Assembly (NCBI GenBank): GCA_964344725.1
Contig: CAYFOI010000013.1
Span: 1 to 35,676, forward strand
Direction: 5' to 3'
Length of the DNA stretch: 35,676 nt
Source of the DNA: CG2-30-44-17 sp964344725
GTDB lineage: Bacteria; Patescibacteriota; Gracilibacteria; UBA1369; UBA12470
The notes under the pieces were generated by a model, which saw only the letters and a program-made list of their open reading frames with translations, was not told where the DNA came from and searched no databases. Shown piece by piece: positions 7,904 through 16,508 of this stretch (position 1 is its first letter; each line of letters starts with the position of its first letter). The translations under genes were made by a program, and so were the position numbers.

Positions 7904-8155
7904 CTAATAATCTTCGTCGTCTTCGTCGTCTTCGTCGTCGCTTGAGCTTAGGCTGTGAAAAAATTGTGTGTAGAAAAATCCGGCTACTACACCTAAAATT
8001 GCTTCAAAAAAGATTGTCATTGTTGGCGGGGTACCACTTGAAACTTCCCAAAAGAAGAATGTGATGTAATTACAAGATGCCTGAATGTTTTCAAAAGCCA
8101 ATATAAGTATGACTGAAGTCATAATTATCGACCCTGCCAGATAAAAAGCCTTCAT
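7904..8155 (-). CDS. Small membrane protein with acidic tail
   Basis: This 83-residue protein is of unknown function. Two hydrophobic segments (about 1-25 and 35-65) suggest two membrane helices. The cytoplasmic or external tail SSSDDEDDEDDEDY is strongly acidic. The tail is encoded by a perfect 9-base tandem repeat (TCTTCGTCG on the plus strand, 7911-7937), so its length may vary between strains. It lies 54 bases downstream of tig on the same strand with no promoter between, and a terminator follows, so it is probably the last gene of the tig transcript. I do not recognise a family. Confidence 0.7.
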   Translation of the reverse strand: MKAFYLAGSIIMTSVILILAFENIQASCNYITFFFWEVSSGTPPTMTIFFEAILGVVAGFFYTQFFHSLSSSDDEDDEDDEDY

Positions 8156-8209
8156 ATTTTTTGTTTTTTAGGATGTAGGACTTAGAGGTCTGTGCGCTTT
8201 TGGCGCGGC

Positions 8210-9487
8210 TTACCCTAGGTATTTCTTAAATACTTTAGTCAATCTTACTTGATTCTGCAAGATTCTGTAATTTTCTGTGCCCTCTTTGTACATTTGGTCA
8301 ATAGCCTGTTTGTACTCTGGTGGATAGCTTTTTGCTAGTTTTTCTAGCTCTGCTTTCATATCCTTATCTGTTACTTCGATTTTTTCTTGCTTGTAAATCT
8401 CTCTAAGCGCCAATCTTAACGTAACCTGTTTTTCTGCTGGCTTTCGCAAATCTTTTTTTGGATCTTTTCCAGCCGCTTTTTGTTCTTCCATAAATTTATC
8501 GAAATCTCTTCCTTGAGATGCCATGCTTTGTTTGCTTCTTTCAAGCATGAAGTTGATTTCGTCTTCTATCATAGATTCTGGGATCTCGACTGTTGCTTTC
8601 TTGGTTAATTCGTCCAAAAACTCTTCCTCACGACCTTTTTCGGCTTCTTCTGTCCTTACATCCACCAAATTCTTTTTGATGTCCTCTTTGAGTTGTTTTA
8701 AGGTTTTCGCATGACCACCTGATATTTTTTCTGCGAATTTGTCGTCTAGTTTAGGTAATTCTCTTTCTTCGATTCGATTCATTGTCACATCAAACTCGAC
8801 TTCTTTGCCTTGGAATTTTTCAGCGTGATATTTCTTTGGGAATTTTAGTTTTAATTTTTTCTTTTCCTCTTTTTTCATTCCTATAAGACCATCTTCAAAA
8901 CCTGGAATTAATGTGTCATCACCTATGATTACAGGATGATTTTTGCTCTTCGTGTTTGGTAATTCTTTCCCATCCTTGTCGAATCCAGCGAAATCAATCT
9001 CTACCCTGTCACCTTTTTTTGCAGCTCTATCAACATCCTTGAATGTTGCTTCTCTTTTCACGAGACTATCTATGATTTCATCAACATCTTTGTCTGTAAC
9101 TTTTATTTCTTTTTTCTTGATTGAAATTTTTGAATAATCTTTGAGTTTAATCTCTGGCATGACAGCCATGGTAGCTTCGAATTTGAGAGGTGAATGGTTT
9201 GTTATATTAATTTTTGGGCGTGATACAGGTTCGATTCCCTCTTTTTCTACGGCTTTTGCGTAAGCTTCTGGTAATGCTAAATCCACAACTTGTGATTCAA
9301 AAGCTGTGTCTCCTACTCTCTTTTTTACTAAATCCAAAGGAGCTTTCCCTGTACGGAATCCATCGATTTTGACTTCTTTTGAAATTAATTCTGCTGCCTT
9401 TTCTTCAAACTCTTTCATTTCTTTCTCTGTCATTTCAACGACAATCTTTACTTCTGATTTTGGCAGTTTTTCAACCTTAATATCCAT
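8210..9487 (-). CDS. tig: Trigger factor (ribosome-associated chaperone and PPIase)
   Basis: Trigger factor binds the ribosome next to the exit tunnel (protein L23) and shields nascent chains. The 425-residue length is normal. The N-terminal domain carries the ribosome-docking loop GFRTGKAP at 43-50 (consensus GFRxGKxP). An FKBP-like PPIase domain at about 150-240 has GDRVEIDFAGF, LIPGFEDGLIGM and VEFDVTMNRI. The helical C-terminal chaperone arms run to LTKVFKKYLG. No clpP or clpX follows; the next gene is a small membrane protein. The leader holds TAGGGT repeats and overlapping inverted repeats, and no clear promoter is visible. Confidence 0.97.
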   Translation of the reverse strand: MDIKVEKLPKSEVKIVVEMTEKEMKEFEEKAAELISKEVKIDGFRTGKAPLDLVKKRVGDTAFESQVVDLALPEAYAKAVEKEGIEPVSRPKINITNHSPLKFEATMAVMPEIKLKDYSKISIKKKEIKVTDKDVDEIIDSLVKREATFKDVDRAAKKGDRVEIDFAGFDKDGKELPNTKSKNHPVIIGDDTLIPGFEDGLIGMKKEEKKKLKLKFPKKYHAEKFQGKEVEFDVTMNRIEERELPKLDDKFAEKISGGHAKTLKQLKEDIKKNLVDVRTEEAEKGREEEFLDELTKKATVEIPESMIEDEINFMLERSKQSMASQGRDFDKFMEEQKAAGKDPKKDLRKPAEKQVTLRLALREIYKQEKIEVTDKDMKAELEKLAKSYPPEYKQAIDQMYKEGTENYRILQNQVRLTKVFKKYLG

Positions 9488-9493
9488 TATTTC

Positions 9494-9521
9494 TAGGGTT
9501 ATAGGGTGTAGGGTATAGGGT
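9494..9521. repeat. TAGGGT short tandem repeat upstream of tig
   Basis: Four near-tandem TAGGGT units (TAGGGTT, TAGGGTG, TAGGGTA, TAGGGTG) start seven bases before the tig start codon. This is another example of the TAG-rich stuttering spacers in this window. Confidence 0.7.
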
Positions 9522-9545
9522 GACTTTTTAAGTCTCCAAGAGACT
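9522..9545. promoter_or_regulatory. Overlapping inverted repeats between tig and the 657-aa gene
   Basis: GACTT-TTT-AAGTC (9522-9534) and AGTCTC-CAA-GAGACT (9531-9545) are both perfect and share AGTC, so in RNA they could only form alternately. They lie 35-58 bases before the tig ATG. They may be in the tig leader or serve as an operator. Confidence 0.35.
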
Positions 9546-9573
9546 ACCTTCTTTGTTATCTTATCGCAAGGTA

Positions 9574-9602
9574 TTTACACCTGAGGCTTTTTCAGGTATA
9601 CT
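9574..9602 (+). promoter_or_regulatory. Sigma70-like promoter of the 657-aa gene
   Basis: TTTACA (9574-9579), a 17-bp spacer and TATACT (9597-9602). The spacer itself is an inverted repeat, CCTGA-GGCTTTT-TCAGG, and so could bind a repressor. The predicted leader before GTG 9637 is about 28 nt. Confidence 0.75.
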
Positions 9603-9636
9603 ATTTAGATAAAAAATTATTTTTGATTACTTTCGC

Positions 9637-11610
9637 GTGACTAATCCGAACACAAGATTCATAACGGAAGAGCTTGATAGGAGGGCTACAAATGCCGAAA
9701 ATATCTATTACGAAGTCCCTGATGAAGATAATGGCAGGGTATGGCGTGTTCGTGACAGGGTTGCTAGAGTTGTTGATAAGATTACTGGAGAAGAGCGCAA
9801 TGAAGATAGATATGATGTTTTAGGAAAAGCACTCGATACAAAGCGTAAAAAAGGATTCATCAAGAGAATGTTCGGTTGGGCTGGGAAGCGGTTATCTAGA
9901 CTATTCCGAGGCGAACCTACAATGGTTGGAAACACAGAAATGCCTGATCGCAATCAACCTGACTTTTTGAGAGTTGTTTCTACCATGGAAGATGTTCTTC
10001 CGATGAGTGATGTTATTGAGACTTATAGCGATCCTGACGGCATTGATATCGATGGCATGCCAGATGGACCTCAGAGAGCTCATGCTCAAAGGTCTCGCGA
10101 CTTAAAGGGTGAACTACGAGATTTGCTTGATGACGATGCTGTTAGAGATCCTGAGATGGCTTTTGTTTATAGAGATCTTGAGAACGAAGAGATGCTTGCA
10201 GATTATAGATATGCTATAACCGCTTTGACTCCCCCGCCGAATAGAGATGTAGAAGCCGAATCAGCAAGAACACACTTGGCTACAGTCACTGCAGCATTAC
10301 GATCACTTGGTGCAGACGTCAGTACAAGATTGGATGCGGAACAAAGGGGAATTCTGGATGCTGCTCTTAGAACAATTAATCGTTCTTTGCAGGAGAGATT
10401 TGGCGGTAATTTTGAAGCCTTGAGAAATCAATACAACCAGCTCAGAGGTGACCATGATGATGCTGAGGTTGTTCCCGAAGTTGGTCGTACTCAAGTTGAA
10501 TACGATGATGCTAACAATAGAATTCTTACTCCTTTAGGTTTCGCAGAATTTTGCGAAGCACAAACCGCTCTTGATAATGTTGGTGGAGATATTACTGCGA
10601 AAGTTGGCGAACCTTTATCTACCCATTTAGGTGCAATTGCAAATGTTGCTACAACCCTTAGCAATAGTTTCCCTCCTGCTCCAGCGGGACCTGAAAGACA
10701 ACAAGCTACACCTCCAACCATTTTCCAGATACGAGTGCTAGCTATGGCAAGGCGTTTTGCTAGAGAGAGATATGCGCTTTCGGGTACTCGTCCTCAGGGT
10801 TATGACCAGGTTATTCATCCAGATGATTTTAAAAGAGCTTATGTACAGGCTTATCTTGATGGATTTGGGTTTGAAAGTGAGGATCTTCGTAAAGCTACTT
10901 TAGATCACGCAATTAGACGTATCGAAGGTGATAATGCAAAAGATTCTGTCGACTTAGATTGGATTCTTAAGAAATCGCCTTTGCCAAGGAGAGTCCGTAA
11001 AGCTTTGCAGCCTGATATGAGTGATGAAGATCTGTCTAGAGCTATTGCTGATGGAAAGATTCTTGTTGATGAAATCCCTAGAATTATTGTTTTATTACGC
11101 GCAGCTTTAAGGAGTGGTCGCGCTTATGGACGTGACATTACTTTGGATGAGAATTTTGGACCTTTGATGTTGAAATTGCACAAGATGCATAGGCTTTATG
11201 CTGCTCTTAATGAGATTGAGGGTATGGATGAAGTAGCCCTTAGGTCAAGTTCTGAAATATTCTTGAGGCTTGTTGAGAGAGAAGCTGATCAAGCCAGAGA
11301 AGTTCTTAGAGATGCTGCTCGCAACATTGTTGGGGAACCTCCTGTAGCTGAAGATGAAGATTACGAGGCCGTTTCTGATTCAGGATCTAGTGAAGATGCC
11401 TCTAGTGATGGCGCTGAAGGTGACGAACAAGAATCTACTGAAGGGAAGAAAGACTTCTCGACTAAACTAGCTGAAAGAATTGAAAAATTAAGAGAAAATC
11501 CTGCAGTTGTTCAGCTTATGCATTTTGGCGGAGGATTTATTGTAGATCTTATTACCGACAGAATTAGAAATGTATTTAGTCGCCAACGTCGACGCAGACG
11601 CAGACACTAA
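9637..11610 (+). CDS. Unrecognised 657-aa protein with acidic linker and Arg-rich end
   Basis: I recognise no domain. The start used is GTG 9637, 35 bases after a good -10 box; no ATG fits better. Residues 48-72 are basic (KRKKGFIKRMFGWAGKR). The middle is largely helical and charged, with no signal peptide. Residues about 570-603 form a Ser/Asp/Glu-rich linker. A final helix then has GGGFIVDLITDRIRN, and the protein ends in eight Arg within ten residues (RQRRRRRRH), which could bind nucleic acid or acidic lipids. A soluble or membrane-surface location seems likely. It is followed at 38 bases by the 108-aa gene and belongs to a run of unassigned plus-strand genes. Confidence 0.85.
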   Translation: MTNPNTRFITEELDRRATNAENIYYEVPDEDNGRVWRVRDRVARVVDKITGEERNEDRYDVLGKALDTKRKKGFIKRMFGWAGKRLSRLFRGEPTMVGNTEMPDRNQPDFLRVVSTMEDVLPMSDVIETYSDPDGIDIDGMPDGPQRAHAQRSRDLKGELRDLLDDDAVRDPEMAFVYRDLENEEMLADYRYAITALTPPPNRDVEAESARTHLATVTAALRSLGADVSTRLDAEQRGILDAALRTINRSLQERFGGNFEALRNQYNQLRGDHDDAEVVPEVGRTQVEYDDANNRILTPLGFAEFCEAQTALDNVGGDITAKVGEPLSTHLGAIANVATTLSNSFPPAPAGPERQQATPPTIFQIRVLAMARRFARERYALSGTRPQGYDQVIHPDDFKRAYVQAYLDGFGFESEDLRKATLDHAIRRIEGDNAKDSVDLDWILKKSPLPRRVRKALQPDMSDEDLSRAIADGKILVDEIPRIIVLLRAALRSGRAYGRDITLDENFGPLMLKLHKMHRLYAALNEIEGMDEVALRSSSEIFLRLVEREADQAREVLRDAARNIVGEPPVAEDEDYEAVSDSGSSEDASSDGAEGDEQESTEGKKDFSTKLAERIEKLRENPAVVQLMHFGGGFIVDLITDRIRNVFSRQRRRRRRH

Positions 11611-11648
11611 CCTTTAATAATTTTTAAAATTTAAATAAAAATTCACCC

Positions 11649-11975
11649 ATGCGAATTCCCTACAAAAATCCAGACAAACTGATCGATCGGGTTATAAACG
11701 ACCTAGGTCTGAAGCTAAACGCTAAGCAAAAAGCGAAGCTTCGTGAGGATCTTGCTGACATCTATTGTGCAAGGTTATATCTAATGATGAATACTCTTGC
11801 TGGTGATCAAGAACTTCCTCTAGATGACAGGACTGAATTCCTGAAATTTGTAACTTATATGCCTGATATTGATGATGAGCTTAAATTTGAGGCTGAAGTT
11901 TTTTATGAAGATATGATTAGGAATTATCAACTTGCTTCTTCTTACAAAAAACATGTTAAGGCTAAGGCCTCTTAA
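11649..11975 (+). CDS. Small helical protein, unknown function
   Basis: This 108-residue, mostly helical, soluble protein begins MRIPYKNPDKLIDRVINDLGL. It has a Lys-rich patch (LNAKQKAKLRED, about 23-34), a central helix YCARLYLMMNTLAG, and a basic end KKHVKAKAS. I do not recognise the family. It lies 38 bases after the 657-aa gene with no promoter between, so it is probably cotranscribed. The -35 box of the next gene overlaps its stop codon. No Shine-Dalgarno is present. Confidence 0.75.
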   Translation: MRIPYKNPDKLIDRVINDLGLKLNAKQKAKLREDLADIYCARLYLMMNTLAGDQELPLDDRTEFLKFVTYMPDIDDELKFEAEVFYEDMIRNYQLASSYKKHVKAKAS

Positions 11976-12000
11976 CAGCTAACCTGTTTTTTGGTATAAT
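11972..12000 (+). promoter_or_regulatory. Sigma70-like promoter of the 1245-aa gene
   Basis: TTAACA (11972-11977), a 17-bp spacer and a perfect TATAAT (11995-12000) preceded by TGG, an extended -10. The -35 includes the stop codon of the upstream gene. The predicted leader is short (about 17 nt) and A-rich without a Shine-Dalgarno. Confidence 0.8.
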
Positions 12001-12023
12001 TAATGGATAAAAATTAAAAATAA

Positions 12024-15000
12024 ATGGACGCATCAGCGACACCAACACCGGAAGATCTAACTCCAGGCATTGAATCTGGAGTAGAGTCCACTCGCGACAC
12101 AGCTCGTGAGGATATCGCTGTGCCGCTTTTGCCTGAAGGAGAGGAACGGGATCCTGTACTTGGCAATGTTAAGATCAGCTTGCTTATTAGGAAGAATCCT
12201 GATGTGAATTTTGATGATTGGCTTAATTCTTATGCTACAAACGAGACTCAAGATGAAATGAGGGAAGCTCTTATGAAGGCTGGTTCTAACACCGCTAATA
12301 TTGATAAATTCTTGGCTGAGCTTAGAAGTCCTCATGTCCTTGATAGCGTCGCATATATTGAACTTAAGTCGTTAGTTGACAAGGTTAATGAAAGACAAAC
12401 AGCTTATGAAGCTGCCTCTGAGGAGGCTGATGAGTTTAAGAGAGGGATTATATTTGATAACGTTAAGGGATTCTTCCAGAGAGAGCTTGTAGAAGGGATG
12501 CAAAATGAACCTATATGGACTCTTGCAAAGGCTGGTGTCGCAATTTTCTTAGTTTATAAACTCTATAATAGTTTTATTGCTGATAATGAAGATGCTAAGA
12601 AGTGGTTCTGGGGCAGTATTGGTGTTGCAGCAGGTGCTTATCTTCTCAACGGATATGTTGAAGATGATAAAGGTAGGACTTTGTTGGAGATGATCGGCTT
12701 AACTCCAAATATTGAAAGTGAAGAACTTGAGTGGTTCTTTCAAGAAGCCGGCATAAGCGAGAGTCGTGAAAGAACAACTATGATGATGCGTTTAACAGAT
12801 GTGAAAATTGACAAGCTTGCCGATCTCTATACAGATGGTGATGGCGAAATTGATATTGATGAATTGATTGACGACCCTAGTTTGACAGATGCAGAAGCGG
12901 AGGAACTCGACAAGATGAATACGCCTAAGATGAGAAAGTCTTTGTACAATACTATCGGGAAACTTATTGAGTTAGCGGGCGTTGATAGTCCGCTGGAATT
13001 AAAACAAAAATTTAGAGGTGAGACTCTATTATCTGTTATTTTTCAACTTGCAAGAGTAGACCAAGACAGATCTAGTTTAAGCGACTCCATAACAGAAGCT
13101 GATTCTAGACTTGCAAGTGTACTTTCTAGGATTGGAGTTATTGAAGGCGTAGTCATGTCTGTTAGCGAGGAAAGACTTTGGATGAATGGTTACCCTTTTG
13201 CTTATACTATGGAGGGCGATGTTTTGAAGATTAAAGATCCAGCGGATCCTTCTAAGCAGATTGCTCAGTTTGGCACATCTGATCCAGAACGTTTAAGAAT
13301 TGGTCTCGAATCCCTTTATACAACTAGATACAACGTCAAAGAGAAGATCACAGCTCAATTCAAGGGTGTTTATGCGCCTAGTATTTTAGGTCTTGGCTTT
13401 GAATATAATGAGGCTACTGGCCAATGGAAAGTTAAAGGGTTTAAGGTTCCTGCTATGCCGCCTCTTGGCATCTTCGCTGAAATGGATATTGAGTTGGAAA
13501 TCAACCTAACTGCTAAAGGAAGGATCGTTGTTACCCCTGCTGGAGGCAAGGCTGAGATTTCGCCTGAGGATCTTGAGAACCAAGTTGTTCATGCTGCTCT
13601 TATTAAGAGACTAAAAGAAGATGGCCCTGCTTTCTGCAGAGCAAAGAAAATAGATGTTAAAGAGCATGATGAAGCTGCTGGGCGTATAAAAGCTGTAGTG
13701 AACGGAACACCTGTCACAATGACCTATAAAGATGGGAAATATAACCTTATCGAAGCTGATTGGGACAAAGGTCGCCTTATTGAATACTTTGCAGGTGGCA
13801 TTGCAACTAAGTCGGAATTAGTCCTTGCAGAAGGTTTGAAACCGCTTAGATATAACGATAGTGAGCTTTTTGCAGGATATAACCTTATTAAAAATCGCCT
13901 CGGTACTGACCTTGATGAATATGCTGAATTTAGAACTCTATACAGGAATAAGCATACAGAGATGGGATTACTACTCGTTGGTGTCATTAGAGGATTAGAT
14001 CAAGACGGATCTGATTTGGCAGCAAAAATTGAAGCCGAAGAGCAAAAACTATTAGATAAATTGAGCGATAGACTTTCAGATATTGCTCAAAGGTTCAATG
14101 AATTCAAAACAAATCCAAGCAGCAAACAGGTTACAGAAGATGAGTTTGAAGATTTGTATATTGTACCTTTTGAACTTGCTGGTATACCAAATAGCTATTA
14201 TGCCGGCGAAGTTAAGAAATTATCTGACAGACTTAAAGCTGCAGATTATGCTGGTCCTGATAAACTTGGGCCTGTTTATTACATAGTTAGAGCGCAAGCT
14301 TTTGAATATTTCTATCGTGAGACTGGATATCTTGCGACTCGTGATGGAGAACCTTCAGCAGATGATAAGGCGCGAGTTGCAGCTGCGTATCAGAGAATTG
14401 ATGAAGCTTTGAACGCTTCTGAGGAACATGGAAGGTTCTTTGACAATACTGTTTGGGTTGGTGAGTTCGAGACTTTGATGTCTGAAGAGCACGCACCTAG
14501 TTACAGCAATAGACCTGGACCTCTTACACCTCCTGAGGCTTCTAGCGTTCAGCCTATTGGTAGTCTCGAAATCAATGAAACAAACCTCGACAATAAGGAG
14601 AATGCTTATGCTGAATACGAAAGGTATGTGACAGCTTATTTTGATGCAGCAAAAGAGTTGGTGCCTTACGAAGCAACTGATCCAACCAGCCCGGAGGCTA
14701 GAATGGCAATACAGTGGGAAACTCTTGTCGGCATGAAGAAGGCTGAGCAGATTGCGAGCTTTGATAAATCTGCTTTTGAGGCACAATATACTGCAGCAGC
14801 AAACCCAGCAGAATTCGCTAAAGGTTATATTCAAGGCTCTACTGACAAGATGGTTGCAACAATTCGTGAGATTGAAAGTATCGCAACTACTGGAAGATTT
14901 ACCGAAGCAACTTATCTTGATATGGCTGCTAAATTGCTTTTCCTAGATGGAGATATGTACAGCGGAACTACCGAAGATCCTACCCTTACTACTAGAGCTA

Positions 15001-15761
15001 GCAGTCTTGAATCACAACTTGCTGCTGAATACTCGGCTAATGGCAATTCTTCTAAGTATCAACGTTTGCTTGCTGACTTCAGAAAAATCTCTGCAAAAGA
15101 CAGTTTTTCTGGAAGACGTGAAGCTTACGAAAATTATTTACATGGGACTCTTCTAACCTCTATGTACGACGCTTCTCTTACAACTAGAGAAGATTTCGTT
15201 GCTGCTTGTACTAGCAGGCTTGGCGGCATTGATGCTTATACGGGATCTGCTTGGGATAAAAGTGATGCTGCTCTCAATGGCGAGGTACATGAATTTATGA
15301 GTTCACTCGATGAGGTTAGCGCTCCTTATGATGTTTCTGAGTTTATGGTTGATGTGTACAAAGAGGCTGTATCTTCTATACATAACGGTCCTGCTACTGA
15401 TATTTATATTAAATCCAAGCAGCTTGAGGCTGTGCTCGACATGCATGGAGATTTCTTCACAGCAAAAGAAGAGTTTTGGACAAGAGTTGATGAGATAGGT
15501 TTAAATACGGAAGTCAAGGCTGACGTTATCGAACTCGAACAACAATTACACGGAGTTATAGGCAACCTTGAAGACGGCGGCCAAAGAGTTAGCAATAGCA
15601 ATAAGACTATACTATATAAATATGCTCTGAATTTTGTCGCTACTGAACTTGAAACAGAAGAAGACAAAGACATAAGCCTCAAAGAACTCAGACGTAGTAT
15701 TATAAGTAAGGGTCGCGACTTAGGACTAACCCTTGACAAAGACGACGTTTCTATTGTATAG
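12024..15761 (+). CDS. Giant 1245-aa membrane-anchored protein, unknown function
   Basis: This is one of the largest genes in the window. No family is recognised. Residues 1-160 are acidic and soluble. Two hydrophobic helices follow (about 164-186 and 192-212) with a short charged turn, and no cleavable signal peptide is visible. Residues 269-280 (YTDGDGEIDIDE) look like an EF-hand calcium loop whose first ligand is Tyr instead of Asp. The region around 430-570 is predicted mixed and beta-rich, including VKGFKVPAMPPLGIFAEMDIELE. The last 600 residues are charged and helical. It has its own strong promoter, and the promoter of the next gene lies inside its 3' end. Large, lineage-restricted proteins are common in CPR, and the role is unknown. 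Confidence 0.85.
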   Translation: MDASATPTPEDLTPGIESGVESTRDTAREDIAVPLLPEGEERDPVLGNVKISLLIRKNPDVNFDDWLNSYATNETQDEMREALMKAGSNTANIDKFLAELRSPHVLDSVAYIELKSLVDKVNERQTAYEAASEEADEFKRGIIFDNVKGFFQRELVEGMQNEPIWTLAKAGVAIFLVYKLYNSFIADNEDAKKWFWGSIGVAAGAYLLNGYVEDDKGRTLLEMIGLTPNIESEELEWFFQEAGISESRERTTMMMRLTDVKIDKLADLYTDGDGEIDIDELIDDPSLTDAEAEELDKMNTPKMRKSLYNTIGKLIELAGVDSPLELKQKFRGETLLSVIFQLARVDQDRSSLSDSITEADSRLASVLSRIGVIEGVVMSVSEERLWMNGYPFAYTMEGDVLKIKDPADPSKQIAQFGTSDPERLRIGLESLYTTRYNVKEKITAQFKGVYAPSILGLGFEYNEATGQWKVKGFKVPAMPPLGIFAEMDIELEINLTAKGRIVVTPAGGKAEISPEDLENQVVHAALIKRLKEDGPAFCRAKKIDVKEHDEAAGRIKAVVNGTPVTMTYKDGKYNLIEADWDKGRLIEYFAGGIATKSELVLAEGLKPLRYNDSELFAGYNLIKNRLGTDLDEYAEFRTLYRNKHTEMGLLLVGVIRGLDQDGSDLAAKIEAEEQKLLDKLSDRLSDIAQRFNEFKTNPSSKQVTEDEFEDLYIVPFELAGIPNSYYAGEVKKLSDRLKAADYAGPDKLGPVYYIVRAQAFEYFYRETGYLATRDGEPSADDKARVAAAYQRIDEALNASEEHGRFFDNTVWVGEFETLMSEEHAPSYSNRPGPLTPPEASSVQPIGSLEINETNLDNKENAYAEYERYVTAYFDAAKELVPYEATDPTSPEARMAIQWETLVGMKKAEQIASFDKSAFEAQYTAAANPAEFAKGYIQGSTDKMVATIREIESIATTGRFTEATYLDMAAKLLFLDGDMYSGTTEDPTLTTRASSLESQLAAEYSANGNSSKYQRLLADFRKISAKDSFSGRREAYENYLHGTLLTSMYDASLTTREDFVAACTSRLGGIDAYTGSAWDKSDAALNGEVHEFMSSLDEVSAPYDVSEFMVDVYKEAVSSIHNGPATDIYIKSKQLEAVLDMHGDFFTAKEEFWTRVDEIGLNTEVKADVIELEQQLHGVIGNLEDGGQRVSNSNKTILYKYALNFVATELETEEDKDISLKELRRSIISKGRDLGLTLDKDDVSIV

Positions 15762-15762
15762 T
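15733..15762 (+). promoter_or_regulatory. Sigma70-like promoter of the 213-aa gene
   Basis: TTGACA (15733-15738), an 18-bp spacer and TATAGT (15757-15762), all inside the last codons of the 1245-aa gene. The predicted leader before ATG 15795 is about 26 nt. This supports 15795 over GTG 15765 as the start. Confidence 0.75.
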
Positions 15763-15794
15763 AGGTGCCTTGTTTTAAAAAGCACTCTACTATT

Positions 15795-16436
15795 ATGGAC
15801 GAACAAAGACCTAATTTTACTCAGTTAGAGGAAGAATGGTTTCGACGAGGTGAACAGATGGATTTTGGTGAGCATGCCGAACATTGTTCTGGTGCAATAA
15901 TGGCTCCTTTAGCTATTACTGGTTTACGTGCATCTCTTACAGCTGCTCCTGAGAGACTTAATGATGCTGTATTGGAGCTTCTTGCTAAAGTTCCTGGTTT
16001 GTTTGATGCTGTTGTAGCAGCTTCCGCTTCTCCTTTTGATGGAGTTGCTCCTTCTAGCAATGGTCCTAAACAAGCTCTTAGTGCTGCTGTTGTGGATACG
16101 GATTATTATGCTTGGTCTATAGCTCAACAATCTTTGGGTAATGTTTTAAAGTTTTTAGTGGATGCGGCTCTTTCTGATGATAATGATTGGACCGAAGCAG
16201 CTGAAATTGGAGCAACTATTGGTGGACTTACAGCTTTAGCTGGTGGTGTTGCCATTGTGGCTCATATGTCTGGATCAGAGTATCGTCTTTTGATTGCTTA
16301 TAACCTAGCAGTTCAGATTGCAAGTTATGTAATTACGAGATTTGGCATAGATAATTTCTGGCTAAGACATGTTGTTGCTATTGTTATGGATGCTGTGTTT
16401 ATTCAAGGGGCTTCCGTTCGCAACGAAGAGTTTTAA
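15795..16436 (+). CDS. Unknown protein with C-terminal hydrophobic helices
   Basis: This 213-residue protein starts at ATG 15795 (MDEQRPNFTQLEEEWFRR). GTG 15765 is possible but would sit at the predicted transcription start. The N-terminal 130 residues are soluble with many Ala and a small HAEHC cluster. Three hydrophobic stretches follow: 138-158 (IGGLTALAGGVAIVAHM), 166-184 and 192-206. It therefore probably lies in the membrane with its N-terminus in the cytoplasm. No family is recognised. It has its own promoter inside the 1245-aa gene and belongs to the unassigned block. Confidence 0.75.
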   Translation: MDEQRPNFTQLEEEWFRRGEQMDFGEHAEHCSGAIMAPLAITGLRASLTAAPERLNDAVLELLAKVPGLFDAVVAASASPFDGVAPSSNGPKQALSAAVVDTDYYAWSIAQQSLGNVLKFLVDAALSDDNDWTEAAEIGATIGGLTALAGGVAIVAHMSGSEYRLLIAYNLAVQIASYVITRFGIDNFWLRHVVAIVMDAVFIQGASVRNEEF

Positions 16437-16443
16437 ACGACGC

Positions 16444-16472
16444 TTGACAACTAATCTTTTTTCAATTATAAT
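16444..16472 (+). promoter_or_regulatory. Consensus sigma70 promoter of the metalloprotease gene
   Basis: A perfect TTGACA (16444-16449), exactly 17 bp, then a perfect TATAAT (16467-16472). This is the best promoter match in the window. The predicted leader before GTG 16509 is about 30 nt. Confidence 0.9.
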
Positions 16473-16508
16473 TCTCGCCTTTTAGTTCACGTATAACCTG
16501 ATTAACAC

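Noticed and set aside
7708..8064. 118-codon open frame on the plus strand
   Set aside because: It crosses a clear terminator and lies antisense to the 83-aa membrane protein. The product is Leu/Arg-rich with no sensible features.
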